Source of the DNA: Oehlia diaphana
Lineage: Eukaryota > Glomeromycota > Glomeromycetes > Glomerales > Glomeraceae
Reading direction: 5' to 3'
Assembly (NCBI GenBank): GCA_003833135.1
Contig: QZLH01000103.1
Location: 124,863-160,137 of the forward strand
Length of the DNA stretch: 35,275 nt
Made by a program: the position numbers and the translations under genes. The notes below the pieces were generated by a model. It made no database searches. It was not told the DNA's origin and saw only the letters and a program-made list of their open reading frames with translations. Within the stretch, counting starts at the first letter, position 1. Every line of letters starts with the position of its first letter. Shown here one piece after another: positions 21,401 to 33,094 of the stretch.

Positions 21401-22118
21401 TCCTAACAATTGTTATATGTTAGTTAAATTATAAATTATAATGACGTCACCATCACTTGAACTGTTGAACAATTGTGTAACTACAAACCTGTGGTGGCAA
21501 CTGAGAATTTTCTTGTTCCAGTCTCGCGAGTAAATCCTTATCAAGTTGACCCTTAGGCAAAGCTCCCAATGCACTTTTTGTCTTTGTAACATAATTTTTT
21601 GCTATTTTCCATTTCAAAGTAGAATTCGCAGTAGTGTTAACAGGAGGAAGTGGTTGAGATGAATCATGAGCATTAGATGATGACGTAGAATTTACAGACT
21701 CTGAACGACGTAATTCAATAATTTTCGGTGATATTAAAGGAGCATCATTAACTATTGCCCCTGATGCTCCTGATGTTAAAGTTTGCTTCTTCGTAGGGGG
21801 GTCTTGTAAATTTGGAACACCTGGTGTTGTATTCAACGAATTTTGTGAAATTTCTGAGTTATTATAATTAAATAAATCACCCGGATTAGCTTGAGTTGGA
21901 GTCTCAACATTATCTTGATTATCGTTATTAGGTGCAATTTTTGTAGAAATAGAAAGTGTACCAGAATAATTTTGGTTCAAGCTATCCTGCTTAATACTAG
22001 CTATTTCTTTCTGTGCACTATTATTATCTTCACTATTTTCAGTAGCTTGAGGTGCGGTTTCCACAGTCTCTTTGCCTTCAGAAATAAGTGTCGTGGAGAT
22101 GGAGGAATTCATTTCCAT
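18472..22118 (-). CDS. TBC-domain Rab GTPase-activating protein, coiled-coil C-terminus (Gyp5/EVI5-like), 4 exons
   Basis: Predicted GAP that turns off a Rab GTPase in vesicle traffic, cytosolic or peripheral to membranes. Exons on the minus strand: 22118-21489, 21402-20809, 20732-20698, 20623-18472, all phase-consistent, giving 1136 residues. Residues 1-260 are Ser/Thr/Asn/Gln-rich and probably disordered. The TBC domain runs from about 312 (QGLPPKLRGLVWQSMC) to about 530. Both catalytic fingers are present: IIQRDLARTFP (Arg, about 359) and VGYCQGLGFLVGPLLMN (Gln, about 396). Next come FCVFVRLMETYDMRTMF and HAAMFASQWFLSLFAYTYP, typical TBC segments. From about 560 the protein is Ser-rich with heptad-like stretches (QIEDLALALSQLQKEHADV; IRLDEEVTQAV-type segments) indicating coiled coils. 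This order resembles fungal Gyp5/Gyl1 and animal EVI5. The target Rab cannot be read from sequence. Confidence 0.9.
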
Positions 22119-23810
22119 GTTTTTTTGAGAACTTTAATAGTGAAACTATGCTAACAGAAAGTTTATGTAAATTTTCCAACCGGGGAGAATTTATTGATTT
22201 TATTTGACTATTTTTTTTAATAACTTTTATGTCATAAATTATAATTGAAGATTTTTTTAACTAGAGGAAAAATTGAAATGAAGGGAAATTAAGAAAACTT
22301 ATTGTACAGTGAATAAAATTAATTATTAAAACAAAAAGAGATCAATTCTCGAGCATTTGATTGGATCAGTTATTAGACTCTTTTCTTTTCGTTAAATTTC
22401 GATGAGACACAAAGAGAACAAGAGAGAGTAATGAGGGTTATAAATAACAAATAATAATAAATTTTTTTACGTTACTTTGCCGAATTATTTATCAACGGGA
22501 TTGTGATACCAAAACACAGTTGCCTATTTTTATGTAATGTAACTAATGTAACATAAAAAGATAAAAACACGAGAAAACATGTTACAGATTTACTCATAAA
22601 TATTTTACTAATCAGGGGGGAGAAAGGTCAGATAAAAAAAATACTTTTGTTATGCATATGACGCATTCACAAACTATTTGTACAAAATTTTTGAGCATAA
22701 ATTAAATTAATCAATATCTGGCATAGTAAAGAAAAAAACGGGAAAGAATTTCTTAACAATAAAAAAAAACCCCTTTGTACTTCAATTCCACTTTCATTCA
22801 TTGAATAAATTATGATGATTTATTTCAATAAAATTATTGTAATACATTTTGTTATTTTTAGGAAATTAGTTATATAATTAAAGTTATTATAAACGGTTGG
22901 GCTGAAGTCCCGATTAGTTATCAAAATAAATTAAATATTAATTTGATTAAATTTTAGCTTTGACAAATAAAGAAATATGGTATTAGGGAAACGTTTTCTC
23001 GTGGGTGGGCTGACATTAATGCGTAGAAAAGTTGTGTTACATCAATTTTATTTAATAAGTTAGATTGCTGTAGTAAGAAACCTTTTTATAATGAAGAAAA
23101 AAAAATTACAAACTTCTCCTGCATATTTCAAATCGAGTCGGACAAAGTTGATTTGTTTCATCAATGAGTCAAAACATTTACTTAATAATAAGAGAAACGC
23201 GATATTTATAGTATTTGTCCTGATAACCGAGTATACGAAAAATATGAAAAAAATAATAAAAATAATAAAATTTTTGCAGTCTGTGAGTATCAACAAACAA
23301 ATACATGTAAATTACGCGAAAATGAACTTTTATTAAAAGATGAAACTGCATTGCGTACATAAGAATTTAAAACGTGGTGGAATTTTAGAAAAAACTTAAA
23401 ATGATAAGAGATCCGTGAATTTTCTTTTTTCAATCATATAATATTCATCGAACATATTTTTTATTGATTTCCTTGACATATACAGTAAATAAAAACTCGT
23501 GAAATTGTATTAATTCTAGCCAAAATTTTCTTAATTTTGTCTATTTAATGTCTATGAAACTTTAAATATTATATTAACTATCAGGAATTATGTCAGAATT
23601 CAACACAAGGCGCAGTAAATTTTTACATAACTTGGGTGACATGACAGGCTAAATTCGTAATACTTTGCACATTACTGTTATCTACTTTTTTTCCATTTTC
23701 CCTTTTATGGTACAATATCACAAGGATCTAAAAATAAAATGGGATTAAAGATCAATTTTTATTACTTTCAGTCATAAGATATTATTTCTTTTGCTTTAAA
23801 AAAAATAATA
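22119..23810. other. Intergenic region between divergent TBC and BTB-TLDc genes
   Basis: 1.7 kb of AT-rich DNA with only short, low-complexity open frames (60-81 codons on both strands at 23060-23360) that look like chance. It must contain both promoters. A pyrimidine-rich TTTTC...CTTTT tract at 23670-23705 and TTTTGCTTT just before 23811 are the only composition features near the plus-strand start. Confidence 0.5.
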
Positions 23811-25504
23811 ATGATGAGTTCAACGAAACTATTTGATCGTTTATCAATGGATTTATTGAAAATTCTTGAAGATTCGCAAAAATATGATGTAATTATAAAA
23901 ATTGGTGGGGAATATCCCGACTCTACTTCCTCTTACATGTTCTCAAAAAAGAAAAATAAAGATGAAGAAATATCTTATAATTGCTTCCATGAAAATGATT
24001 GTTGTAAAATGGAGGAATTTTATGTTCATTCATTGTTATTATCGGCTCGTTCGCCTTATTTTCGTGCAGCATTATCAAATGAATGGGCTAAAAAAGATGA
24101 AAAAGGTATTATAGTCTTGAAAAAACCAAACATTTCTCCAAAGGTTTTTAAAGTAATTCTAAAGTAAGTTTTATTTGATTTGATTATTAAATGATCCCAT
24201 TTTGATTTTTTTTTTCATGAAATAATCTTCCTTTTTTGCACGCTTATATATTAAGATATATTTATACAGGTGTGATAGATTTTAAAAATCAAGGAATGAC
24301 TGATATACTTGAATTGTTAGTAGCATCAGACGAATTAATTTTAGATGAGTTAATTGAATACGCACAAGAATATATGATACAAAATCGATCAACATGGCTT
24401 CAACAAAACATTGTACAAGTACTTCACACAATTTTTAGACATGAAACTTGTAGTAAATTACAAGATTATTGTATGGAAATTATTTCTAATGATCCTAAAT
24501 TTTTATTTGAATCTGAAGATTATCTTTCTCTAGATACTCACGTTTTAGTTTCTTTGTTAGAAAGAGATGATTTAGAGATGGATGAAATAGCGGTCTGGGA
24601 TCACTTATTGAGATGGGGCATAGCAAAGACACCTTCTTTGCCATCATATCATGAAGTGGAGAACTGGCCAAAAGAACATTTCAAACGATTAGAAGAAACG
24701 TTAAATCCATGTATACCATTAATTAGATTTTTTCACATTTCTTCAGATGATTATTATAAAAAAGTTTATCCTTTTAAGAAAATTTTACCTAAATCATTAA
24801 AGAAAGATATTTATGGATATTTCTTATCACAAGGATATAATCCAAAATCTGTCATTTTACCACCAAGAATTTCTCCGATTGATTCTATTATTATAACTAA
24901 TAAACATGCCTCTCTAATAGAATGTTGGATAAAAAAGAAATCTGATGATAATTTTGGCAATAACGGCAACAACAACAGCACCAACGCCAATATTAACAAC
25001 AGAAACAATTCATTAATTAATTATACAAAACGTCTAGAATTCAATTGGAGTTTATTATACAGGGCATCAAGAGATGGATATTCTTCAAGTGACTTTCATT
25101 TAAAATGCGATAACAGAGGAGCATGTGTGGTAGTGATAAAGATTAGAGGGCATGATCAAATTATTGGAGGATTCAACCCGATTGGATGGTATACATCCAG
25201 ATATGAATATTATTCAACATCTGACTCATTTATATTTTCAATAAATTTCAATAATTCACATCATCAAAATGCTTTGAATCAAGAAAATATTAAATTATGT
25301 AGAGTCAAAGACGCAAGTAGAGCAATTTATCAAGATCCAACAAGAGGTCCAACTTTTGGATATCCTGATTTAAGTATTAGCGACAATTGTAATGAAAATT
25401 CTAGATCTAATTTTGAACCCAAGTTTCATTATTTAAGAAATGATATTAATCCTATACCAGGATTTTATGTTGATGATTACGAAATATTTCAGGTATTCAA
25501 ATAA
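23811..25504 (+). CDS. BTB-BACK-TLDc domain protein, 2 exons
   Basis: Likely substrate adaptor of a Cullin-3 ubiquitin ligase, as known for BTB-BACK proteins; the TLDc domain is linked in other eukaryotes to oxidative-stress resistance or V-ATPase binding, so the role here is inference. Exons 23811-24163 and 24256-25504, giving 533 residues. BTB about 20-125 (KYDVIIKIGG; EFYVHSLLLSARSPYFRAAL; FKVILKYIYTGVID across the splice junction). BACK about 150-240 (LQDYCMEIISNDPKFLFES; VWDHLLRWGIA). TLDc about 320-533 (SLLYRASRDGYSSSDFHLKC; QIIGGFNPIGWY; FIFSI; near-terminal YEIFQVFK). A run rich in Asn at about 350-372 interrupts the early TLDc domain. Two Met codons stand at the start (23811 and 23814). 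This architecture is, from memory, heavily expanded in Rhizophagus. The stop is 90 bp from the UreG stop. Confidence 0.9.
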
Positions 25505-25594
25505 ATAATATTTTTTTTTTTCATTAAAAATTAATTATTAATTTTATTTTTATATTTAAGATAAATAAATTGAAAAGAGATCCTTCGACAATGC

Positions 25595-26690
25595 TTAAAA
25601 ATTATCAGCACCAGACGCCTTCCAAGCACTCAATATCAATTCAACGACCTGCGGAATTCCAACGCCGTTCTTCACTTGAGTAAATATTGTCGGTCCACTC
25701 TCCCTATAAATGAAAAATATTAGCAAATACATTGGATTATATAAGAATAAGTAGATAATATACCTCATTTTACGAGCATCCCTGTCCATGACTCCCAAAT
25801 CTGCCCCAACAATTTCAGCTAAATCAGTTTTATTAATGATTAAAAGATCTGATTGTGTAATGCCTGGACCTCCTTTCCTTGGAATTTTATCACCACCCGC
25901 TACATCAATAACTATGTAAAATAATATTTAGGATAGCTTAACTATAAGTTAATTAATTTATGATGATGAAATGGTATAGTCTTACCATAGATAATATAAT
26001 CCGCTAATTCTCGAGAATAATTGGCTATATAGAGAATACATTAACGTAATTTCATTGGTTGGTTAATTATTTATATAAATAAATCATTTTTAAAGCATCT
26101 TGTCAATGCTTACCAGCTAAATTATCGCCACCACTTTCAACAAGTAATATTTGAGAATTAAATTTAGCATGCAATTCTTCGAGAGCACCCAAATTAGCAG
26201 ATATATCTTCTCTGATTGCAGCGTGTGGACATCCACCAGTTTCTATTGCACGAATACGTTCTGCTGGCAAAGCATTATTACGAACTAAGAATTCTGTATC
26301 TTCTTTGGTGAAAATATCGTTTGTTACGGCTGCAATAGAGTATTGATCTCTTAAAGCTTTGCATAATGCCAACATTAATGCTGTTTTCCCAGATCCAACA
26401 GGACTTAATAAAATTAAAAAATGTTAATTTAATCAAATAAAAAAAGAAACAATATCCTTCCTTTTTATTACATACCCTCCAATTCCGACAGTAAACGCTC
26501 TTTCTTTCCAATTACGTTTTTCGTATTTTGGTGGCTCTCTTTCGGTATATTTACCGGGATTATCTAATTGTTCATGAGTGTGCCCATGTTCTCCTACACC
26601 ATGATCATGCCCGTGTCCATGAGCACTTCCTGTTGCCGAAGAAGACATATGATCTTCAAATTGGCAAACCTCTTTTTGTTGAGTAGACAT
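25595..26690 (-). CDS. ureG: Urease accessory GTPase UreG, 5 exons
   Basis: SIMIBI-class GTPase that delivers nickel to apo-urease together with UreD and UreF homologues (not in this window). Exons on the minus strand: 26690-26476, 26403-26114, 26024-25986, 25911-25764, 25703-25595, giving 266 residues. The N-terminus (24-39) is His-rich ([16 protein letters not shown]), the nickel-binding extension seen in plant and some other eukaryotic UreG proteins. Then P-loop GPVGSGKT (72-79), [31 protein letters not shown] (the conserved CPH metal site), [31 protein letters not shown] and [10 protein letters not shown] (NKxD guanine motif). Length and motif order fit UreG. Intron 4 (25763-25704, 60 nt) is stop-free in frame, but removing it restores [15 protein letters not shown]. 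The gene is transcribed away from urease. Confidence 0.95.
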
Positions 26691-27250
26691 TTTTTAAAAA
26701 TAATGAAAGAAAAAATACAAATATGCAATTTCAAACAAATAGTATTTAAAAAAAAAAAAATTCTCGATAAAAAATTTATTATTATATACTAAATTGTATA
26801 ATAATCTTGTAATCTAATAAGATCTTTAGATCTCTATAAAGGAAAGCATTGATTTCCGGTTTCTAAGTTGCATTAATGTTTATCAATAATAATTGAATTT
26901 TGTTGATCCTCAGCAGGCATAAATTTACAATGTAAATCAAGATCATTCTAAATGAATAAAATTCCCAAGGTAATAACAAAATTGGTATTATCTTCACCTT
27001 ATCAGTGTAGTACACATGTGAGTTGCTCAATCGTTCCGAAATTTATCTTTAATAACTAGTTAGATAAACCCGGTCTTTTCTTTTTGTGCCGATTTTTTGT
27101 GGGGCGATAATCGATTAGTACCCCCAATAAATTTTTTATAAATCTTGGAAATAGGGAAAAAAATTTTTTTAACTTCATTAGCCCTCTAAATTTTTATCTT
27201 ATTTATTTTTCTAATTCTTTTACACTTTTTTCAAACGAAAACTTGCAATA
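26691..27250. promoter_or_regulatory. Divergent upstream region of ureG and urease, GATA-type motifs
   Basis: 560 bp between the two start codons. Strings matching the fungal GATA-factor core (GATAA with A, C or T in front) on either strand are seen at about 26763, 26988, 26998-27004, 27044-27049, 27062-27067, 27104-27110 and 27194-27199; five of these fall within the last 260 bp before the urease ATG. Fungal GATA factors such as AreA/Nit2 control nitrogen catabolic genes, so co-regulation is plausible, but the motif is short and the DNA AT-rich, so chance hits are expected. A T-rich, C-punctuated stretch precedes the urease ATG. Confidence 0.4.
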
Positions 27251-30152
27251 ATGAGGTTAGTACCGAGAGAATTAGATAAACTTATTCTTCATCAAGTCGG
27301 TTATTTGGCTCAAAAACGGTTGGCCCGCGGAGTTAAATTAAACCATACTGAAGCAGCAGCTTTAATTGCTTCACAATTAATTGAAATGATGAGAGATGGT
27401 ACAAATACTGTTGCAGATTTAATGGATGTGGGGAAAAAAATGTTGGGAAAACGTCATGTTCAACCCGATGTTCTAGGAACCTTAGTTGAAGTACAAGTCG
27501 AAGGAACTTTCCCCGATGGATCTTATCTTGTTACTGTGCATGACCCAATTTCTTCTGATGATGGAAATTTAGAATTGGCTCTTTATGGAAGTTTCTTGCC
27601 GATTCCCAATAACTCTAAATTTCCTTTACCAACTGAAACTGAAGATGCACCTGGTGCTCTTGCTGTTAAGCCTGGTAAAATTATTTTGAATGAAAACAGA
27701 TTAAGAGCATCACTTAAAGTTACTAATTCTGGAGACAGACCTATACAGGTAAGCATTTTCATGTGATCGGTGATATCATGAATATTGTAACCAATAGGAA
27801 ATAAATCCGTAATTTTCCATAATTTATAATTTTAGATTGGATCTCATTACCATTTTATCGAAACAAATCCAGCACTTAGTTTCGATAGAAAATTATCTTA
27901 TGGTAAAAGACTTGATATTCCAGCTGGTTCTGCAGTACGTTTTGAACCGGGTGAAACTAAAACAGTTACACTTGTTGAAATTGGTGGAAAAAGACGTATC
28001 ACTGGAGGAAATAATCTTGCTTCTGGAACTGTTGATATTTCAAAAGTCAGCGAAATTGTTGAAAATCTTACGACTCAACATTTTAAACATGATCCATTAG
28101 CAGACCAATCTTTAAATTGTGTTCCTTATTCAATGGACCGAAAAACTTATGCTGATACTTATGGACCAACTGTTGGTGATCGGTTAAGATTAGGAAACAC
28201 TAATTTATGGCTGGAAATTGAAAAAGATTATACTGTTTATGGTGACGAATGTAAATTCGGTGGTGGGAAAGTTTTAAGAGAAGGAATGGGGCAAGCTACT
28301 TCTATATCTTCTGATGATGCTTTGGATTTGGTTATCACAAACGCCGTAATTGTTGATCATACTGGCATCATCAAGGTGATTTATGTTAAAATATAGTTAA
28401 ACAAAATTTCTTGATTTCAATAAAAAAAAAAATATTTATATTTTTTTTTCTTTTTCCTTTAGGCTGATATTGGTATTAAGGATGGTATAATTGTTAATAT
28501 TGGTAAAGCTGGTAACCCTGATGTAATGGAAGGTGTTACTCCTGGTCTCATTGTTGGTCCTTCTACAGAGGCACTTGCTGGTGAAGGTCATATCTTTACG
28601 GCTGGCGCAACTGATGCTCACGTCCATTTTATTTGCCCACAACTTATTCCAGAGGTTTGTACTAAAATTATTGTTTTTATTTCTGAATTTATTTAATCCT
28701 TAATTATTATTATATTTTATAGGCTATCTCATCGGGTATCACAACTTTAGTAGGGGGCGGCACTGGTCCAAATACCGGTACAAATGCTACAACTTGTACG
28801 CCAGGCAAAACTCATATAGAAATGATGCTTAGTGCTACTGATGATATACCAATGAACTTTGCTTTCACTGGTAAAGGAAATGCATCAGATCCTCTCGCAT
28901 TAAGTGAACAAATTAAAGCTGGCGCAACGGGATTAAAGTTGCATGAAGATTGGGGTACAACGCCAGCAGCAATTGATACTTGCTTGGAAGTTTGTGACAA
29001 ATATGATGTAGCAGTAAGTTTTTTATCAATTAATAAGTATTTTAAATTTATGAACTTAAAATATTGATTTCTTTTCAATCTTTCACTTTATAGGCAACTA
29101 TCCATACTGATACTCTCAATGAATCTGGTTTCGTAGAACATTCAATTGCAGCTTTTAAAAATCGTACAATTCACGCATACCATTCAGAAGGTGCTGGAGG
29201 TGGTCACGCTCCAGATATTATTAAAGTGTGTGGTGAACCAAATGTTCTTCCATCATCAACTAATCCAACTCGACCTTTTACTGCAAATACACTCGATGAA
29301 CATGTTGATATGTTAATGGTATGCCATCATTTAGATAAGAATATACCCGAAGATATAGCATTTGCAGAATCACGCATAAGAGCTGAAACTATTGCAGCAG
29401 AAGATGTTTTACATGATATTGGTGCTATTAGTATTATAAGTTCGGATTCTCAAGCTATGGGTAGAATCGGCGAAGTTGTATTAAGAACTTGGAAAACAGC
29501 TCATAAGATGAAATTGCAAAGAGGAAGATTAGGGAATGATGAAGATGGCCCTTCTGACAACTTCAGAATAAAAAGATATGTTGCCAAATACACTATTAAT
29601 CCGTAAGTACACATTATATGTAATTAAACATGCTCATATATTTATATGTTAACAATGTCTTCTGATTGTTATTATAATAGTGCTATAGCAGCTGGTTTAA
29701 GTCATTTAATAGGATCTATTGAACCAGGAAAAGTTGCAGATTTAGTAATGTTTAAACCAGCATTCTTTGGATCAAAACCCGAAATAGTTATGAAATCTGG
29801 TATAATTGTTTGGTCGCAAATGGGAGATGCAAATGCATCAATCCCAACCACACAACCTGTTATTTCAAGACCAATGTTTGGTCATTATGCAAGTGCTGCA
29901 GCAAAAAATTCGATTGCTTTTGTTAGTCAAATATCTATTAAAGAAAGAAATGTACAAAAATATGGTTTGAGAAAACGTATTGAAGGTGTAAAGAAATGTA
30001 GAGGTATTGGCAAGAAAGATATGAAATTAAACGATACCTTACCTAAAATTGAGGTTGATCCTGAAACCTATGTTGTAAAAGCCGACGGTGTTATATGTAC
30101 TTGTGAACCTATTCCAAAATTACCTTTAACTCAAACGGTTTACTTGTTTTAA
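27251..30152 (+). CDS. URE1: Urease (single-chain fungal type), 6 exons
   Basis: Nickel enzyme hydrolysing urea to ammonia and carbamate in the cytosol. Exons: 27251-27748, 27836-28375, 28463-28654, 28723-29013, 29094-29602, 29681-30152, all GT-AG and phase-consistent, giving 833 residues, the usual length for plant and fungal ureases. Fused gamma (about 1-110), beta (about 125-260, to [14 protein letters not shown]) and alpha (from about 266, [17 protein letters not shown]) segments. All active-site residues are visible with a constant offset of 8 from jack bean numbering: H399 and H401 (DAHVHFICP), K482 to be carbamylated (GLKLHEDWG), H511 (ATIHTDT), H537 ([12 protein letters not shown]), D625 ([10 protein letters not shown]), and the flap Cys584-His585 (MVCHHLDK). 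The C-terminus [18 protein letters not shown] is typical. Head-to-head with ureG. In arbuscular mycorrhiza, urease releases ammonium from arginine-derived urea in the fungus inside roots, a known role for this enzyme. Confidence 0.97.
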
Positions 30153-30844
30153 AAAAATTATTTCAACAATATGTACTTGGATCTGTAAAATAGTAGTATT
30201 TATTCATTCATTAAAATTATTTATTAAGATAAAAATTACTATGTTGTAAAAAGAATGTTCAAAAAAAGAAAAACTAATAGCACGAAGAGGTGAGACTCAA
30301 TGGTATAACATTAAGCTAAAATAAATCAATCTGTATCAACCATTAGAATTAGCTAACTCTGCCATTTTGAATTAATTTGTCTAATAAAATTCTGATAAAA
30401 GAATAAACTGTAATTATACATTATACGATAACTATTTAAATTTTAGCCTTCAATCCAAAAACACTCATTGATGAAACTTATATACCAAATTCATGTGATC
30501 TGTTACTGCGTTAATGTTGGACCTAGCCTAATCGCGATCGGCAGTAATTTTCTCAATAGAGCAATAAATTACAGTAAATCCTTAAATTAATCAATAATAA
30601 TATAAATATAATGATTAATAAAATTGGTTTTTCAACTATCATTTTTTCTCTCTCTCTTCTTAATATACTTTATAAAATGTCATTTTTAAGGGTTTTTCAA
30701 AGATAAAGTTGCAGGTGAAACCTTTAGGTTTAGTAAATTATTGAAATGATAAAAAGTAAAACCTGATAAAACTTTATATAAATCTTATTGCTGAAACTAA
30801 AACTTTAAATTTTGCCAAATTTCAAAATAAGTTAACCAACAACC
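30153..30844. other. 3' flank of urease, no gene
   Basis: Contains the urease 3' UTR; TATTTATT and ATTAAAATTATTTATTAAG strings near 30200-30230 may mark polyadenylation. No coding potential or repeat recognised. Confidence 0.5.
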
Positions 30845-32640
30845 TTATTTAAAAGCTATTTTTTTTAATATTAATATTATAAAATAATTAAAGTAATATT
30901 TAGTAATATTTTTATAATTATAATAATGAAATACCTGTAGAAAAACTTGTCCAATAAAGAAGTAAAATTTCAATCTAATATTGGATGAAATATTAAAATA
31001 TTCATGTTTAATAACTGAATAGTTATATAATGAAATAATTAAGAATGCAATAACAATGTATAGCTGTAGAAATAGCATTGCTAATTATTTATAATAATAA
31101 AAAAAGATTACTAATTATAGTATTTATATTTAAACAAATTATAATTCTAAACAGTATAAAAAACAAATCTTTTTTAATAGTATTAAAATTTTACTTTATA
31201 TATTTGAATTATTTACATTTATATTCTTTCATTTTATTTTATTTTTTATATTTATTTCTTTTAAAAAGAGTTCTAAATAATAACATTTAATTTTTGGAAT
31301 TTTTAGCTTCTTTTTCTATTATTTAACTACTTAAAAAAATTGTATAACTTATATTTAGTTATATTGCTTAATTAGAAAAATATATAATATTATTTTAGTT
31401 TAAATTCCTTAATTTATTATTAAAATGGTATTTTAAATATATATAATTTTGCTATTATTATATACAAATGAACATACTCATGATAATGATGTATTAACAG
31501 ATCTGTATCATATATATATTATCAATTTAGATTTGAGAATTAGAGGTTATCTCAAAAAGTATTCAAATTACATGCAAAATATTTACAGTTAAAATAACAA
31601 AATAGTGAATTAACAAAACATATAGCTGTCATTGCCTCTATACCAATTTAAAAAATAGATTAATATTATTAATATTATAATACTTAAATAGATAACAATA
31701 AAATTTACTTAGCTATTATATAACATTTTTTATATAAAAAGTTACCTATATTTTTCTTAATAAAAATAAAATTTAAAGTAGTTAGTTTTATAAATTTATA
31801 CAATCAACTTTCCATATAATTACCTTCTATTTAATTACATTTTTCTATAAAAGCACATTTTCATTAGCCCAAATTATTAATAAATATATTAAAAATATCT
31901 TCTCTTTAGTTACATTATATAGTATTTTTAAAATCACATCATTTTTTTTTGGTCTTAAGAGATATGTTTATAAAAGAGGTTAATTGTAGTGTATGTACCT
32001 TAAGAAGATAGGTGATAAATAATATAATCAAGATCTTCCTGCTTTTTAAGAATAATTACTTATTAATTTTGGCATTTTAAGCTTACCTAATTGTATTCTA
32101 ATATATATAATTCTTATATAAAATTTAAGATTAAAATTAGCTAAATTATTTTTCCATTATTCAACTAATATTTAAACCTATAATGTTAACAAAATATTAT
32201 TTATATTTATTTTTTACCTTTTATTTTATATCTTTAAATTATATATCATTCATGAATAAATACAAATTTCAAAGAATGAAAGAAAATAGCCAGTCAAAAA
32301 TACCTTTCCTATTATTACTTTTTCTCCTAATCTTTGAAATCATATTTAACTTAAAAAATAAAGTAATTGGATTATTTTTCATTATTTTAAATGTATAGTT
32401 CAATAAAAATATTTTCTCATCTTTCAAATACATTCACAAATCAGAATCACTAGTATAATAGAAATGGAAAAATCTAATAGTAATATAACATATAGTAATG
32501 AAGAATTCTCTAAGACTTCTTTTTTGCAATAATCTTATATAAAATTACAAATACTAAAAGAAATAGAGAAGAAAGAGAAATAAACGTTGAAATATATTGA
32601 CTGTAATATTGCATCAGAAGCATTAAAAATATATTAAATA
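30845..32640. other. Extremely AT-rich desert
   Basis: This 1.8-kb stretch is visibly poorer in G and C than the already AT-rich rest, with long runs composed of A, T and only scattered C/G on both strands. The open frames here (for example 31078-31290, 32183-32398) encode only Ile/Leu/Phe/Tyr/Asn/Lys-rich low-complexity strings and have no family features, so they are rejected as genes. It may be an old, mutated transposon or an AT isochore-like block. Confidence 0.5.
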
Positions 32641-32666
32641 AATATTTTACTAGTGAATAAGGATGG

Positions 32667-32820
32667 TGCCGCAAATAGGTAATTGCGGAATAATTGCGAT
32701 TTACGGTATTGCGGAACATTGCGAATTTTGGAGTTGAATTATCCGCAATTCTGTAATTAGCAATTATCAGCAATTCCGCAAGTATTCCACAATTCGCAAA
32801 TATTCCACAAATATTCCACT
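32667..32820. repeat. Cluster of TTGCGGAA / ATTGCGAA motifs in both orientations
   Basis: The left half carries TTGCGGAA and ATTGCGA on the plus strand (GCCGCAAAT, AATTGCGGAATAATTGCGA, ATTGCGGAACATTGCGAAT). The right half carries mainly their complements (ATCCGCAATT, AATTCCGCAAG, TTCCACAATTCGCAAAT, TATTCCACAAATATTCCAC). The arrangement could fold back as an imperfect hairpin of about 150 nt. It looks like a short interspersed repeat or miniature element. Confidence 0.6.
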
Positions 32821-32874
32821 ATTTATATCATATGATAGGGAATTTAAATTTGTAGATTTGTCAATTAATCTTTT

Positions 32875-32913
32875 ATCGATCAATTAATTGGGAAAGGATC
32901 ATCGATCAATTAA
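32875..32913 (+). repeat. Direct repeat ATCGATCAATTAA, two copies
   Basis: The 13-mer occurs at 32875-32887 and 32901-32913 with 13 bp between copies. No coding context. A related palindrome built on ATCGATCA is found at 35051-35070. Confidence 0.6.
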
Positions 32914-33094
32914 ATAATTTAACTTTTTATCACAAAAAATTTTTTTTCACTGACATTAAAATTTGAGAATTTAATTAATTAATATATCTCTATATAGTTT
33001 ATATTCGCAAATTTTTTTTATTATTATAACAACATATACAAATGGATTTATGTATTAAATACCATCCTTAATTGAGACAAATTTTTATTGTTAG

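Noticed and set aside
23060..23360. Three 60-81-codon ORFs on both strands in the TBC/BTB intergenic region
   Set aside because: Overlapping, low-complexity Ile/Phe/Lys-rich frames with no domain; typical of AT-rich non-coding DNA.
31078..32398. Hydrophobic 70-residue ORFs that resemble membrane proteins
   Set aside because: Composition (Leu/Ile/Phe/Tyr/Lys/Asn only) follows directly from the AT-rich sequence; no start context, introns or neighbours support a gene.
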